A stretch of DNA of 64,000 nucleotides from Candidatus Protochlamydia amoebophila UWE25 (GTDB taxonomy: Bacteria; Chlamydiota; Chlamydiia; Chlamydiales; Parachlamydiaceae): contig NC_005861.2 in the NCBI RefSeq assembly GCF_000011565.2, positions 2,046,001 through 2,110,000 of the forward strand. The letters run 5' to 3'. The position numbers and the translations under genes are program-made. Positions 8,413 to 17,414 of the stretch are shown here, piece after piece. The notes beneath the pieces are model-generated. The model ran no database searches and was not told the origin of the DNA. It worked only from the letters and a program-made list of their open reading frames with translations. Position 1 is the first letter of the stretch. Each line of letters opens with the position of its first letter.

Positions 8413-9353
8413 TATTCTACGCTACCTGCTGATTGAGAAAATGTAAATTTTCGATCTAAAATCACTGATAGTTTTTTTTCTAGGTGATCTATCAACTCTC
8501 GAGAGTATTGAGGATACTTGGAAGAAAACCATTCCTGGAGTTTTGAAGCTACTTTAACAATATTTTTTTGATAAAATTCTGGCTGTTTCATCCGCTCATC
8601 GACGATCAATTTCCCAACATCTAAGTGAAAAACTTTATTTTCTCGGCAGCCGATGTTATGCATAATTCCATAATCTAAATCATAAATTCCTTTTTGATAT
8701 TCAGAAAGATATAGACCTAAAACTTGGTCGACGCGTTGCTTTGCGATTGATAAATTACCTTGATTAAGAAGATAAGTTAAATCTTGACTTAACATTTCAC
8801 CTTTTTCTTGAAGGATGTAAGAAACAGTTTCTAAATTTACTTTTCTTTTTTGATTACCTTTATCGACTAAGGTAATCCATTTAGAGAGGTTTGAGGGGTT
8901 AAGTTGAATGAATATTAACCCACTCTCTCGTTTAAGAAGATCGTAAGCTAGTTTATGTCCCTTCAAAACTCTCATCAATTTTTGCTTTTTTTTAGCAATA
9001 TGTTTATCTCTATAATTTTTGAATGGATAGGAGTTGGGTAGTTTTTTTACTAAATAACTTGGCTTGAAGCGCTTAAATTTAAAAAATTTTAATACATATT
9101 TTTGATCTTCGCTAGAGAAAACATAAGATTGCCCACCTTCGCCTAAGTAAGAGAAAGGTTGTTCTAGAATTTTATCAATCTTAGCAAGTTCTTTAGGAAT
9201 CGCTGTGATTTCCCATTTAAATTTATAACGAGCATGTGAAGTGAGATTCCTGGAATCCAGTTCATCTTCTAAAATTAGAAAATAACTGATTAATCCTATA
9301 GGAGCAAAGGCTAGAATCCCCCACCCTAAGTTTTTAAATCTAAAAAATTTCAT
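8412..9353 (-). CDS. Membrane-anchored kinase-like protein
   Basis: A 313-residue product with an N-terminal membrane anchor (about residues 9-28). The rest has the marks of a divergent kinase fold: a glycine-rich loop GEGGQSYVF (71-79), an ATP-type lysine in YVLKFF (Lys89), a catalytic-loop-like DLDYGIMHN (Asp225/Asp227 and Asn233) and HLDVGK (Asp245) in the place of DFG. The loop spacing differs by one from classical kinases, so it may be atypical or inactive. Topology would place the domain in the periplasm or, if secreted, in the host. It overlaps the phosphatase-like gene by one base, a natural kinase/phosphatase pair. Function and substrate are unknown. Confidence 0.6.
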   Translation of the reverse strand: MKFFRFKNLGWGILAFAPIGLISYFLILEDELDSRNLTSHARYKFKWEITAIPKELAKIDKILEQPFSYLGEGGQSYVFSSEDQKYVLKFFKFKRFKPSYLVKKLPNSYPFKNYRDKHIAKKKQKLMRVLKGHKLAYDLLKRESGLIFIQLNPSNLSKWITLVDKGNQKRKVNLETVSYILQEKGEMLSQDLTYLLNQGNLSIAKQRVDQVLGLYLSEYQKGIYDLDYGIMHNIGCRENKVFHLDVGKLIVDERMKQPEFYQKNIVKVASKLQEWFSSKYPQYSRELIDHLEKKLSVILDRKFTFSQSAGSVE

Positions 9354-9773
9354 TTTACCTTAAATCCAATAGAAATGATTCAAATTAAGGCCAAAGTCTA
9401 TCAAACTGTTTTTTCTTATATTTTTCTCAAAATGACTGCTGGATAAAAAAATGAAATTATTCAGCAATTAATGTTAAAATAATAATTATTAAGGTGTTTT
9501 TTGACAAATTAGAAGATGGATAATTTTGATAAAAAGGGAAAAATGGAGGAGTTTTTTACCTTACGCAGAACGAAGGCTCATCCAGCTAAAGAAAAATCTA
9601 TTTTATATTTTTACAACCAATAAAATTAATAGCACTACCCTTAAAAAATTTAAAAGAAATTTAGTTAATTTCTTTATATAAATGAACTGAGAAAATAAAT
9701 TTTAAGGGTCAATATCCCACTTAGTTTAAACTTTTGCCTGCTTTTGAACTCTTTGCTAAACTTCCTAATAAAT
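9354..9773. other. Intergenic region
   Basis: A 420-base gap between two minus-strand genes. It holds the likely promoter of the kinase-like gene. A 26-codon plus-strand frame at 9543-9623 (MEEFFTLRRTKAHPAKEKS then a short tail) has a coding look and may be the stub of a lost gene. Nothing else is supported. Confidence 0.35.
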
Positions 9774-11630
9774 TCATTCATTCATCGGCATAACAGAAAC
9801 AGCACCAAACACATCGTCGTCGGATGCAACAATTACATCAGGCATACCGTTTGATGGAGTACTTAATGTAGAAGTTTCAGATGCGGAAGCTGTGGGTACT
9901 GAGGAATTTTCAAGTCTATCAGCATAAGGCGTTTCTTCTTTTTTCATCAAATGCCCTAATTGTTTTTGAACAAATAATAATTGATTGTTCGTTTTGATTT
10001 CTTGATCAACTTTGTGTAATAATGCATCCATTTGTTGTTCTTGTTTTGCAATAATGCTTTCATCCACATCAGGTTGATTTCGCAAATTGACTTTAACCTG
10101 TTGGAGTTCTATTTGTTTAGATTGCAGTTTTCTTTGAATATTTTGGAAACTGTCAAGTTGCCTAAATAATGCTTTAAATTCTTCAAAAAACAGGTTTCTC
10201 TGTTGATTGTAATAAATTTCTGCTTCTGACGTGTCTGAGCCTTTAACTTTCAATTGAATAAGAGCTTGTTTACTGGATAAGTAATTAATCACAACTACTG
10301 GTAATTCAAGACTGCTCAAATCGGCTTCCCCCTTTTTCAATTCCTCAAGTAAAGTTTCAAACTTCTTTTTGTCTTGTGCTATCATCCCTTGCACTAATTC
10401 ATGTTGTTCAATTTCTTTTTGAAGACTATTTATTCTAACTTCAAATGAATTCATTTCGTTTTGTTGTATTTTAATATAAGCATTTACCCCACCTTTCATT
10501 TTTTTTATTACTTCTATAGAAGTCAAATTGGCCACTGACACGTTAGCATTTAATAACCGACTTTCTTTGGATACTTCCGCCTTTTCTTGTTTAGCTCGTT
10601 TTAACGCGATTGTTCCATCTTCTCCCATTTCTCTTGTATATTTTTTCTTGAGAGATTGAGTTACATCAACTTCACCAGCCATGACACGTTCTACCCCAAC
10701 CACTTTGTGAGATTCTGGATCGCGTGCATAAGTCAAATTAAAACTTGTGGTTTCAGTCTCTGTTTTTCCATCAATAGCTCCTTTTTGAATAGATCTTGAA
10801 ACATGATAAACAGCTAAAAGCGCTTCATTCTCATTATTTGCATTAGAGAAAAACTCTCTTGTCAACTTTAAATGCATTTTTTCAGGAGGATCCGTCTCGG
10901 TCTTTAATTCAACTACATAATCAACGCTAACTTTAAAAAGTCCTACCCCATGGTCGTTGACATAACGTTCAACTTTATAATTAGGAATAACATTATTTCT
11001 TTCCGCTTCTTTAAGTTTTCCATCTAAACTTGATTTAATCTTAACAGTCGCATTCTCAAAACCAGCAACTTGTTTTGCTTTAGCAATTGCATCCGTTAAC
11101 ATCCGCTGAGGGGGAACATTAATATTTGTATTAACCCCCATATCTTCGATTTTATATGTTTCCCCTGCCTGCAAGGGAGTTGTTTGGGTAAACTGTAATT
11201 CGATATCACTTTCAACATCAGATTCAATCCCTATATCAGAGTTATCAGCTCCAATCGTCCTAGAAGCATCTTCTAAATCTTGAATAGGGTCATCATCATC
11301 TACCAACGAAGAAGAGGTATCTGGCAAATTGCCATCAATGATCTCATCTTGTGGAGCAACAAGTGGGGTAACAGCTTGATTAATTCTTGTAACCACATCC
11401 TGATCTATGGGAGCTAATGTCACACTGAAATCGCTTATTTCAAATGTGGTATCTGGCAGTCCTTGTATTTTTGGTGCCGCAACCAAAGAAGTCGTTGAAT
11501 CATCACCTGTCAAATCTGAAGTTCTATGTACCCCTATTTTCCCCCCTTTATAAACCTCTGAAGGAGGTGGCGAATTATCTGAAATAGAAGAAGTATTTCG
11601 AGAAGGAGGCTGCCAATTGGAAACAATCAT
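9774..11630 (-). CDS. Large coiled-coil protein of unknown function, effector candidate
   Basis: The 618-residue product has no signal peptide or membrane segment. The first 150 residues are Ser/Thr/Pro/Asp-rich and look disordered. A middle part (about 150-340) has mixed alpha/beta character. From about residue 370 to 560 a long run of Gln, Glu, Lys and Leu predicts coiled coil, followed by a Ser/Thr-rich tail. A disordered Ser/Thr-rich N-terminus followed by coiled coil is common among type III effectors of chlamydiae, so secretion is plausible but unproven. It stands alone, with a 326-base gap upstream before the divergent ugd. I do not recognise the family. Confidence 0.6.
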   Translation of the reverse strand: MIVSNWQPPSRNTSSISDNSPPPSEVYKGGKIGVHRTSDLTGDDSTTSLVAAPKIQGLPDTTFEISDFSVTLAPIDQDVVTRINQAVTPLVAPQDEIIDGNLPDTSSSLVDDDDPIQDLEDASRTIGADNSDIGIESDVESDIELQFTQTTPLQAGETYKIEDMGVNTNINVPPQRMLTDAIAKAKQVAGFENATVKIKSSLDGKLKEAERNNVIPNYKVERYVNDHGVGLFKVSVDYVVELKTETDPPEKMHLKLTREFFSNANNENEALLAVYHVSRSIQKGAIDGKTETETTSFNLTYARDPESHKVVGVERVMAGEVDVTQSLKKKYTREMGEDGTIALKRAKQEKAEVSKESRLLNANVSVANLTSIEVIKKMKGGVNAYIKIQQNEMNSFEVRINSLQKEIEQHELVQGMIAQDKKKFETLLEELKKGEADLSSLELPVVVINYLSSKQALIQLKVKGSDTSEAEIYYNQQRNLFFEEFKALFRQLDSFQNIQRKLQSKQIELQQVKVNLRNQPDVDESIIAKQEQQMDALLHKVDQEIKTNNQLLFVQKQLGHLMKKEETPYADRLENSSVPTASASETSTLSTPSNGMPDVIVASDDDVFGAVSVMPMNE

Positions 11631-11956
11631 ATATGAACCTATTTATTAATTTCTAATTTTTATTTTATCATAATTAACTATTGATCATCAATAAACAACT
11701 ATATAGATAAATAAAATTAAAATTTATAATAAAATAATATACAATAACAATAAATAATACATATTTCATGCCAAATTTGCTATTAATCTTTCTAGATGAA
11801 ATTCAGAAGCCTTTCATCTATTTTTTCTTTGATCGAAAACGTATTTATTCAAAAATAAACAACTTCTAAATAAATATGTTGTTTTAAAAACTATAAGCAT
11901 GCAGCAAAAACGTTAAGTCAGTATAATATTTGCTTTATTCGAAAGAAAGGACATGT
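11631..11956. other. Divergent promoter region between the coiled-coil gene and ugd
   Basis: A very AT-rich 326-base region between divergent genes. It must carry promoters for both. The only clear element is a perfect TATAAT at 11922-11927 ahead of ugd. Confidence 0.4.
11922..11927 (+). promoter_or_regulatory. Possible -10 box of ugd
   Basis: A perfect TATAAT 30 bases before the ugd start codon. I see no good -35 hexamer at 16-18 bases upstream, so this is only a candidate. Confidence 0.35.
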
Positions 11957-13339
11957 ATGAATCTTCTTATTATTGGTGTAGGATATGTAGGACTAGTGAC
12001 GGCCACTTGTTTTTCCGAAATGGGTTATTATGTCACTTGTTTGGATATTAATAAGGAAAAAATTGAACAATTAAAACTAGGCATGATCCCTATTTATGAA
12101 CCTGGGTTGGACGAAATGGTAAAACGCAACATAAAATCTAAGCGTTTGACTTTTACAACCAATTACTCCTCTTCAGTTCCTCTCGCTAATATTTGCTTTA
12201 TTGCTGTTGATACACCTACAACGCCACAAGGAGGAGCTGATACTTCTCAAGTCGAATGTGTTGCAAAAACGTTGGGAGAGTTTATCAATCATTATTGTAT
12301 TATTGTAACGAAATCTACAGTTCCTGTTGGAACAACGCATCGAGTTTCTGCTATCATTCAAAATGCTTTAGAAAACAGAAATTGTCATGTGGAGTTTGAT
12401 GTCGTTTCTAACCCTGAATTTTTAAAAGAAGGAAATGCCGTTCAAGATTTTATGAAACCTGACCGAATCATTGTAGGATCGGATCACGCTCGTTCAGCCA
12501 AAATCATGCGTGAATTATATTCTCCTTTTATGCTTAATCATGAACGCTTACTGGAAATGGATATTTTATCGGCAGAACTAGCAAAATATGCGGCTAATGC
12601 CATGTTAGCGACACGTATTTCCTTTATGAATGAAATGGCAAGGTTATGTGAAAATGTGGGGGCGAATATTGGGTGGGTTCGTAAGGCAATGGGAGCTGAC
12701 GATCGAATTGGACATAAATTTTTATATCCTGGTGCAGGTTATGGTGGATCATGCCTGCCAAAAGATGTAAAAGCTCTAATTACTCAAGCGAAAGAATTGG
12801 GCCATCCTCTTTCTTTATTAACGGCAGTGGATGAGATTAACCAACACCAAAAACATATCATAGGACAAAAAGTTAAAAATTACTTTGCCGATCATGGAGG
12901 ACTTAAAGGAAAAACCTTCGGAATTTTAGGCCTTTCATTCAAGCCCGATACAGATGACATGCGAGAAGCTTCCTCATTAACTTTAATTAAAGATCTCATT
13001 GCAGAAGAAGCTTTATTAAAAGTTTATGATCCAGTCGCTATTCCGAAAGCTCAACAAATACTTTCAGCTCATACTTGCATTACATGGTGCCAAACAGAAC
13101 TCGAAGTAGCTGATCAAGCAGACGGCCTAATTTTAATGACAGAGTGGAAGCAGTTTCGATTCCTCGATTTTCCACTACTTTTAAAACGCATGAAAGGAAA
13201 AGCTTTTTTTGATGGACGTAATCAATATCATCCGGAGGAAATGGCACGTAAAGGTTTCGATTATTTTAGTATTGGACGATCTGCAGCGTACGCAGAAGAT
13301 CTCTCACTTCAAGTTGGAAATATAGGTGGCGATGTATGA
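11957..13339 (+). CDS. ugd: UDP-glucose 6-dehydrogenase
   Basis: It oxidises UDP-glucose to UDP-glucuronate with two NAD+ in the cytoplasm, giving a precursor for acidic polysaccharides. ATG 11957 is chosen because GAAAGAAAGGA lies just upstream and the protein then begins directly with MNLLIIGVGYVGLVTA, the Rossmann NAD loop (7-12). Other landmarks are TKSTVPVGT (118-126), SNPEFLKEG (151-159), the FLYPGAGYGGSC block with catalytic Cys266, and FKPDTDDMREA in the C-terminal domain. The length of 460 residues is typical. It overlaps the next gene by four bases; the sugar transferase two genes on suggests an exopolysaccharide or surface glycan path. Confidence 0.95.
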   Translation: MNLLIIGVGYVGLVTATCFSEMGYYVTCLDINKEKIEQLKLGMIPIYEPGLDEMVKRNIKSKRLTFTTNYSSSVPLANICFIAVDTPTTPQGGADTSQVECVAKTLGEFINHYCIIVTKSTVPVGTTHRVSAIIQNALENRNCHVEFDVVSNPEFLKEGNAVQDFMKPDRIIVGSDHARSAKIMRELYSPFMLNHERLLEMDILSAELAKYAANAMLATRISFMNEMARLCENVGANIGWVRKAMGADDRIGHKFLYPGAGYGGSCLPKDVKALITQAKELGHPLSLLTAVDEINQHQKHIIGQKVKNYFADHGGLKGKTFGILGLSFKPDTDDMREASSLTLIKDLIAEEALLKVYDPVAIPKAQQILSAHTCITWCQTELEVADQADGLILMTEWKQFRFLDFPLLLKRMKGKAFFDGRNQYHPEEMARKGFDYFSIGRSAAYAEDLSLQVGNIGGDV

Positions 13340-14220
13340 TGGATGTTGCCAATTATTTACAAACACAAAGTCAGCTTATTGAAAAACGCCTGGATCAACT
13401 TGTCTCCAAACGTCACGGCCCTCACCAAAATTTAATTGAAGCTGCTCGTTATGCTCTTTTAAGTGGAGGAAAAAGGCTACGTCCAATTTTAGCTTTGACA
13501 ACTGTTCAGACACTTCATGGAGATATTCAAGAAGCTTTATCTCCTGCTTGCACATTAGAACTTATCCATACTTATTCTCTTATTCATGATGACTTACCTT
13601 GCATGGATAATGATGATTATCGAAGAGGAAAACTGACTGTTCATCGCCAATATTCAGAAGGCCACGCCGTTTTAACGGGAGACTTCCTTTTAACATACGC
13701 ATTTGAACTTTTAGCGACCGATAAATATTTGACATCTGAAAAAAAAGTTAAACTTATTACTATTTTATCCAGACAAAGCGGATACGATGGAATGATTGGC
13801 GGGCAAGCCTTGGATTTAGCCAGCGAGGGACAAAAAATTAATCTTGAAACCCTTCGATTACTTCATCGTAATAAAACAGCTGCTTTGATTACAGCATCTG
13901 TTGAATTCGGAGGAATTTTAGCAAATGCAACAGAAGAACAGCTCGCTCATATCCGGGAGTTTGGTGAAAATATTGGGCTGGCTTTTCAAATCACTGATGA
14001 TATCCTTGATATCACATCAAGCGAAGCCAAACATGGGCGAAAAATTGGGTCTGACATCCTAAAAGATAAATCGACTTATGTATCCTTACTTGGAATAGAA
14101 CAAGCCAAAGCATACGCTTTAAATTTTTATCAAAAGGCCATTAATGCTTTAAAACTCCTTCCCTATGATAATTCTTTTCTAATACATTTAGCTGACTTTA
14201 TTATTCATCGTCATTATTGA
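13336..14220 (+). CDS. ispA: Polyprenyl (farnesyl/geranylgeranyl-type) diphosphate synthase
   Basis: It condenses isopentenyl diphosphate with allylic diphosphates to make C15-C20 prenyl diphosphates, precursors of the lipid carrier and quinone tails. The 294-residue product has LSGGKRLRP early, the first aspartate-rich motif in LIHDDLPCMDNDD, GGQALDL, HRNKTAALI, and the second aspartate-rich motif in QITDDILD. The short-chain IspA type is favoured by the overall length and the DDLPCMDNDD form, but chain length cannot be fixed from sequence. The ATG at 13336 overlaps the ugd stop; a second ATG follows immediately. Confidence 0.9.
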   Translation: MMDVANYLQTQSQLIEKRLDQLVSKRHGPHQNLIEAARYALLSGGKRLRPILALTTVQTLHGDIQEALSPACTLELIHTYSLIHDDLPCMDNDDYRRGKLTVHRQYSEGHAVLTGDFLLTYAFELLATDKYLTSEKKVKLITILSRQSGYDGMIGGQALDLASEGQKINLETLRLLHRNKTAALITASVEFGGILANATEEQLAHIREFGENIGLAFQITDDILDITSSEAKHGRKIGSDILKDKSTYVSLLGIEQAKAYALNFYQKAINALKLLPYDNSFLIHLADFIIHRHY

Positions 14221-14274
14221 CTGATTTTAATCAAGTTTTTAAGTGATTTGGTATTTTTTCTGAATTTTTATAAA

Positions 14275-14303
14275 TTGACGATTATTTTAAAACTGATACT
14301 ATT
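14275..14303 (+). promoter_or_regulatory. Possible sigma-66-type promoter for the sugar transferase
   Basis: TTGACG at 14275-14280, with -10 candidates TACTAT (spacing 16) or TATTAT (spacing 19) just downstream, about 90 bases before the start codon. The region follows the ispA stop, so the sugar transferase has its own promoter. Confidence 0.4.
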
Positions 14304-14390
14304 ATAGACCAATGAAAAATAATTATTATAGTCCTTGGTGGTTGCGAATAGGTAGTTTTTTTAGATAAATAGTATAAGGAAAATGCTTTT

Positions 14391-15044
14391 ATGAATTCGG
14401 TAAGCTCTGCGCACTCCTATCAAATTAGACATTATCCACTTAAAAGAATTTTTGATATTACCTTTAGTATTTTTTGCTTACTACTGGGAGTGCCTATTTT
14501 TTTAACCATTGCTTTGGCTGTTTGGCTAACGTCTCCTGGGAAAATCATTTATTCTCACGAGAGAATTGGCCGCGGAGGGAAGTCTTTCCGATGTTATAAA
14601 TTTCGCACCATGTATCAGGACGCAGACCAGCGATTAAAAGACATTTTAAATGAAAATTCTCATCTTAAAAAAGAATGGAACAACTGCTTTAAATTAAAAA
14701 ATGATCCTCGAATTACTTCTATAGGAAATTTTTTAAGAAAAACATCTCTTGATGAACTTCCTCAATTTTGGAATGTCCTAAAAGGAGATTTGAGCGTCGT
14801 AGGTCCTCGTCCAATCGTGCAAGCTGAAGTGGATAAATATTTAGGTTTAAAAGCTTATAAAATTTTATCTATTAGACCCGGATTAACAGGCCCCTGGCAA
14901 GTCTCCGGTAGAAGTGATATTAATTGTTATCAAAAACGAATTTTATTAGATGAGTATTACGTAGACCACCGCTCAATGGTTTTAGATCTAAAGTTGATTG
15001 CCAAAACCATCCCTACCATGTTATTCTCTAAAGGTGCTTATTAA
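14391..15044 (+). CDS. Initiating sugar transferase (monotopic phosphoglycosyl transferase)
   Basis: The 217-residue product belongs to the bacterial sugar transferase family (WcaJ/WbaP C-terminal domain). These enzymes transfer a sugar-1-phosphate from a UDP-sugar to undecaprenyl phosphate at the inner membrane, starting a polysaccharide repeat. Landmarks are KRIFDITFSI followed by a hydrophobic re-entrant helix (about 20-45), IYSHERIGRGGKSF, the KFRTM motif, RKTSLDELPQFWNVLKGDLS with the catalytic Asp-Glu, and VGPRP. It lacks the long N-terminal membrane domain of WbaP. With ugd nearby it points to a surface polysaccharide, although no polymerase or flippase is visible here. Confidence 0.9.
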   Translation: MNSVSSAHSYQIRHYPLKRIFDITFSIFCLLLGVPIFLTIALAVWLTSPGKIIYSHERIGRGGKSFRCYKFRTMYQDADQRLKDILNENSHLKKEWNNCFKLKNDPRITSIGNFLRKTSLDELPQFWNVLKGDLSVVGPRPIVQAEVDKYLGLKAYKILSIRPGLTGPWQVSGRSDINCYQKRILLDEYYVDHRSMVLDLKLIAKTIPTMLFSKGAY

Positions 15045-15132
15045 TTTGATCTTTGGTTTTTTTACTCAAAAATACTTGCTACTAAGCGTTATTAACTTTA
15101 GTCTTTATATTTAGCTTTTTATAAAAATAATC

Positions 15133-15651
15133 ATGGGTCGTCTAAGTTTATTATTTTTTTACACATTGGGCCTAACACTTATTTTACCTATTTTATTACC
15201 GCACCTTCCCCTCTTATATTTCGCTCCATTTCTAGTTATAGCCATCTATAAAAGAGAAAAGACCGATTGTTTATGGCTCGCTTTTCTTTGTGGTTTATTT
15301 GTAGATTTACTCTCTTTTCAAATGAGATTAGGATTTTACGCCTTAAATTATGTGTTAACCATCGAACTCTTATACTATTTTAAACGTCATTTTTTTGAAG
15401 ATGGATTATATACCGTATCTATTTTGACAAGCTTGTTTAGTATTTTATTTGTTGTTATCCATGTCTCATTGTTTTTTATGTTTGGCCATGGGCTCAAGTT
15501 AACGGGTGCTTGGGTAAAAAACGATTTAATTTGGATGCCGATTTGTGATGGCATTTATGCTCTCCTGGTTTTTAGCTTACCCTCTCTTTTTTTACCCAAA
15601 AGACAGGTTTTTAGAAGAAATAAAGTGATTTTACAAAGAGAGAACAAATGA
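15133..15651 (+). CDS. MreD-like integral membrane protein
   Basis: A 172-residue protein with about five hydrophobic segments. LWLAFLCGLFVDLLS followed by GFYALNYVLT resembles the MreD signature of a membrane helix with an Asp near a Gly/Leu-rich turn. MreD helps place the elongation machinery for peptidoglycan synthesis in the inner membrane. The length fits MreD. MreB and MreC are not in the window, so the assignment rests on pattern only. It overlaps the rarA start by four bases, which suggests co-expression but not a shared role. Confidence 0.5.
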   Translation: MGRLSLLFFYTLGLTLILPILLPHLPLLYFAPFLVIAIYKREKTDCLWLAFLCGLFVDLLSFQMRLGFYALNYVLTIELLYYFKRHFFEDGLYTVSILTSLFSILFVVIHVSLFFMFGHGLKLTGAWVKNDLIWMPICDGIYALLVFSLPSLFLPKRQVFRRNKVILQRENK

Positions 15652-16916
15652 TAAAAAAAGTTCTGCCTCTCGCTGAACAGCTACGGCCTAAAAACTTAAA
15701 TGATATTGTCGGACAGGACCACATTTTAGGAGAAAACGGGTTAATCACTAAAACGATTGAATCTCAAATACCCTTATCGGTTATTTTATGGGGGCCGCCA
15801 GGCTGCGGTAAAACCTCTATTGCTCGCCTTTATGCACAAGCATTCAATATGCAATTTATTTCGATGAGCGCAATATTTAGCGGTGTGGCGGATTTAAAAA
15901 AAACGATTAAAGAAGCACAAAATCAACCTCTTTTTCACAAAGGAACTCTTTTATTCGTTGATGAGATACATCGGTTTAATAAATCTCAACAAGATGCATT
16001 TCTTCCTTTTGTTGAAAATGGAACGATTATTTTAATTGGAGCTACCACTGAAAATCCTTCTTTTTATTTAAATGGAGCTTTATTGTCTCGGCTCCGAGTC
16101 TTGCCGATTTATCCCTTAGATGGATTTAGTCTCGAGCAACTTTTAGAACGCTATGAAAAGCAATTCGCACCATTGCCTCTAACTGCAGAAGCTCGTCATT
16201 GGTTAATTACTTGCGCGCAAGGCGATGGTCGTTACTTATATAACTTAATAGAAAATTTAAGGTATGCCTCAAAGCAAATTTTAGATATCCCTTTACTTGA
16301 AAAAATTTTTCAAAAACGCTCTCCCCTTTTTGATAAAAGAGGAGATCAACATTATAATCTCATTTCAGCATTGCATAAGTCTGTGAGGGGATCTGATCCA
16401 AATGCCGCTATTTATTGGTTCACGAGAATGTTAGAAGGTGGTGAAGAACCTCTTTTTTTAGCCAGACGTTTGATTCGCATGGCAGTTGAGGATATTGGAT
16501 TGAGTGACCCGCAAGCCCTTCCCTTAGCAATTGCAGCAAAAGATGCTTATGAAATGTTAGGTTCTCCTGAAGGAGAACTTGCCCTCGCAGAAGTCGTCAT
16601 TTACCTTGCTTTGGCTCCCAAAAGTAATGCAGTCTATCGCGCTTTTGGAATGGCAAAAGAAAGCGCTTCTAAAACAAGCTATTTAAACCCTCCCTTAACA
16701 ATTCTCAACGCGCCAACTAAAATGATGAAAAACTTAGGTTATGGAAAAGACTATCAATATGATCCTGATTTACCAGAAGCATTTTCCGGACAAAATTATT
16801 TTCCTGACAGCTTAGAAAAGCAACATTTCTATGAGCCTGTCGAAAGAGGGTTCGAACGCGAGCTTAAAAAACGATTAGAATATTTTGAACAATTGCGACT
16901 TAAAAAGAAATTATGA
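15648..16916 (+). CDS. rarA: Replication-associated recombination protein RarA (AAA+ ATPase)
   Basis: RarA/MgsA is related to clamp loaders and acts at stalled replication forks in the cytoplasm. The 422-residue product has Walker A GPPGCGKT (49-56), Walker B LLFVDEIHRFN (101-111), sensor 1 in LIGATTENPSF, an arginine finger region at LLSRLRVLP, and the family C-terminal domain with GGEEPLFLARRLIRMAVEDIGLS and APKSNAVYRA. The start overlaps the end of the MreD-like gene. Its last six bases overlap the convergent minus-strand gene. Confidence 0.95.
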   Translation: MIKKVLPLAEQLRPKNLNDIVGQDHILGENGLITKTIESQIPLSVILWGPPGCGKTSIARLYAQAFNMQFISMSAIFSGVADLKKTIKEAQNQPLFHKGTLLFVDEIHRFNKSQQDAFLPFVENGTIILIGATTENPSFYLNGALLSRLRVLPIYPLDGFSLEQLLERYEKQFAPLPLTAEARHWLITCAQGDGRYLYNLIENLRYASKQILDIPLLEKIFQKRSPLFDKRGDQHYNLISALHKSVRGSDPNAAIYWFTRMLEGGEEPLFLARRLIRMAVEDIGLSDPQALPLAIAAKDAYEMLGSPEGELALAEVVIYLALAPKSNAVYRAFGMAKESASKTSYLNPPLTILNAPTKMMKNLGYGKDYQYDPDLPEAFSGQNYFPDSLEKQHFYEPVERGFERELKKRLEYFEQLRLKKKL

Positions 16917-17414
16917 AGATGGAGAAGTTTCATGTTCCAAAACCTTCTTGGCAGAAGTTTGTTCTTTGCGAATGCAATCTATAAACATTTTACTTTTAGC
17001 TAACTGCATCTTATCTAAAAGAATTTGAATTTGATTTCCATCAGTAATGCCGTGATTTTTTAAAACTTTCGCAAAAATCTCATAAAGAGTTTCTCGATAA
17101 ATTTTAATAGCAACATCCCGTTGACTAAGATCTTTAAAAGGATTCGGATCTAGTTTAGAAGCTTTTTCGGCCACAATTTTCTCTAATTCTTGTCCTTTTT
17201 GAGCCAGCTCTTCTGCAATTGCCCTAGCTTGCTGCTCCTGAATATTAGATTTGAGTAAAATTTTTCTGACAAGGATCTGAGGAAAATAAGCCATCAACTC
17301 CTGCTTAGTACATACTGGTGAATCGACATCTAAATCCGCATGCTCGGTAGCACCAATGAGCTGAAAGCAACTTAACGCAATTGTACAATAGACATACGAA
17401 ATAATTTGCTTCAT
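16911..17414 (-). CDS. Small exported protein of unknown function
   Basis: ATG 17414 is chosen because AAGGAG lies six to seven bases upstream; a start seven codons earlier lacks one. The 167-residue product has a signal peptide (MKQIISYVYCTIALSCF, likely cut near IGA), then a charged, helical mature part rich in Glu, Lys, Gln and Ala. It may be a small periplasmic helical protein; I see no enzyme motif. The 3' end overlaps the rarA 3' end by six bases, so there is no room for a separate terminator between these convergent genes. Confidence 0.65.
   Translation of the reverse strand: MKQIISYVYCTIALSCFQLIGATEHADLDVDSPVCTKQELMAYFPQILVRKILLKSNIQEQQARAIAEELAQKGQELEKIVAEKASKLDPNPFKDLSQRDVAIKIYRETLYEIFAKVLKNHGITDGNQIQILLDKMQLAKSKMFIDCIRKEQTSAKKVLEHETSPSS

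Noticed and set aside
16848-16862. GGGTTCGAACGC, like a tRNA T-loop
   Set aside because: It lies inside the rarA coding frame and no acceptor or anticodon stems can be formed around it.
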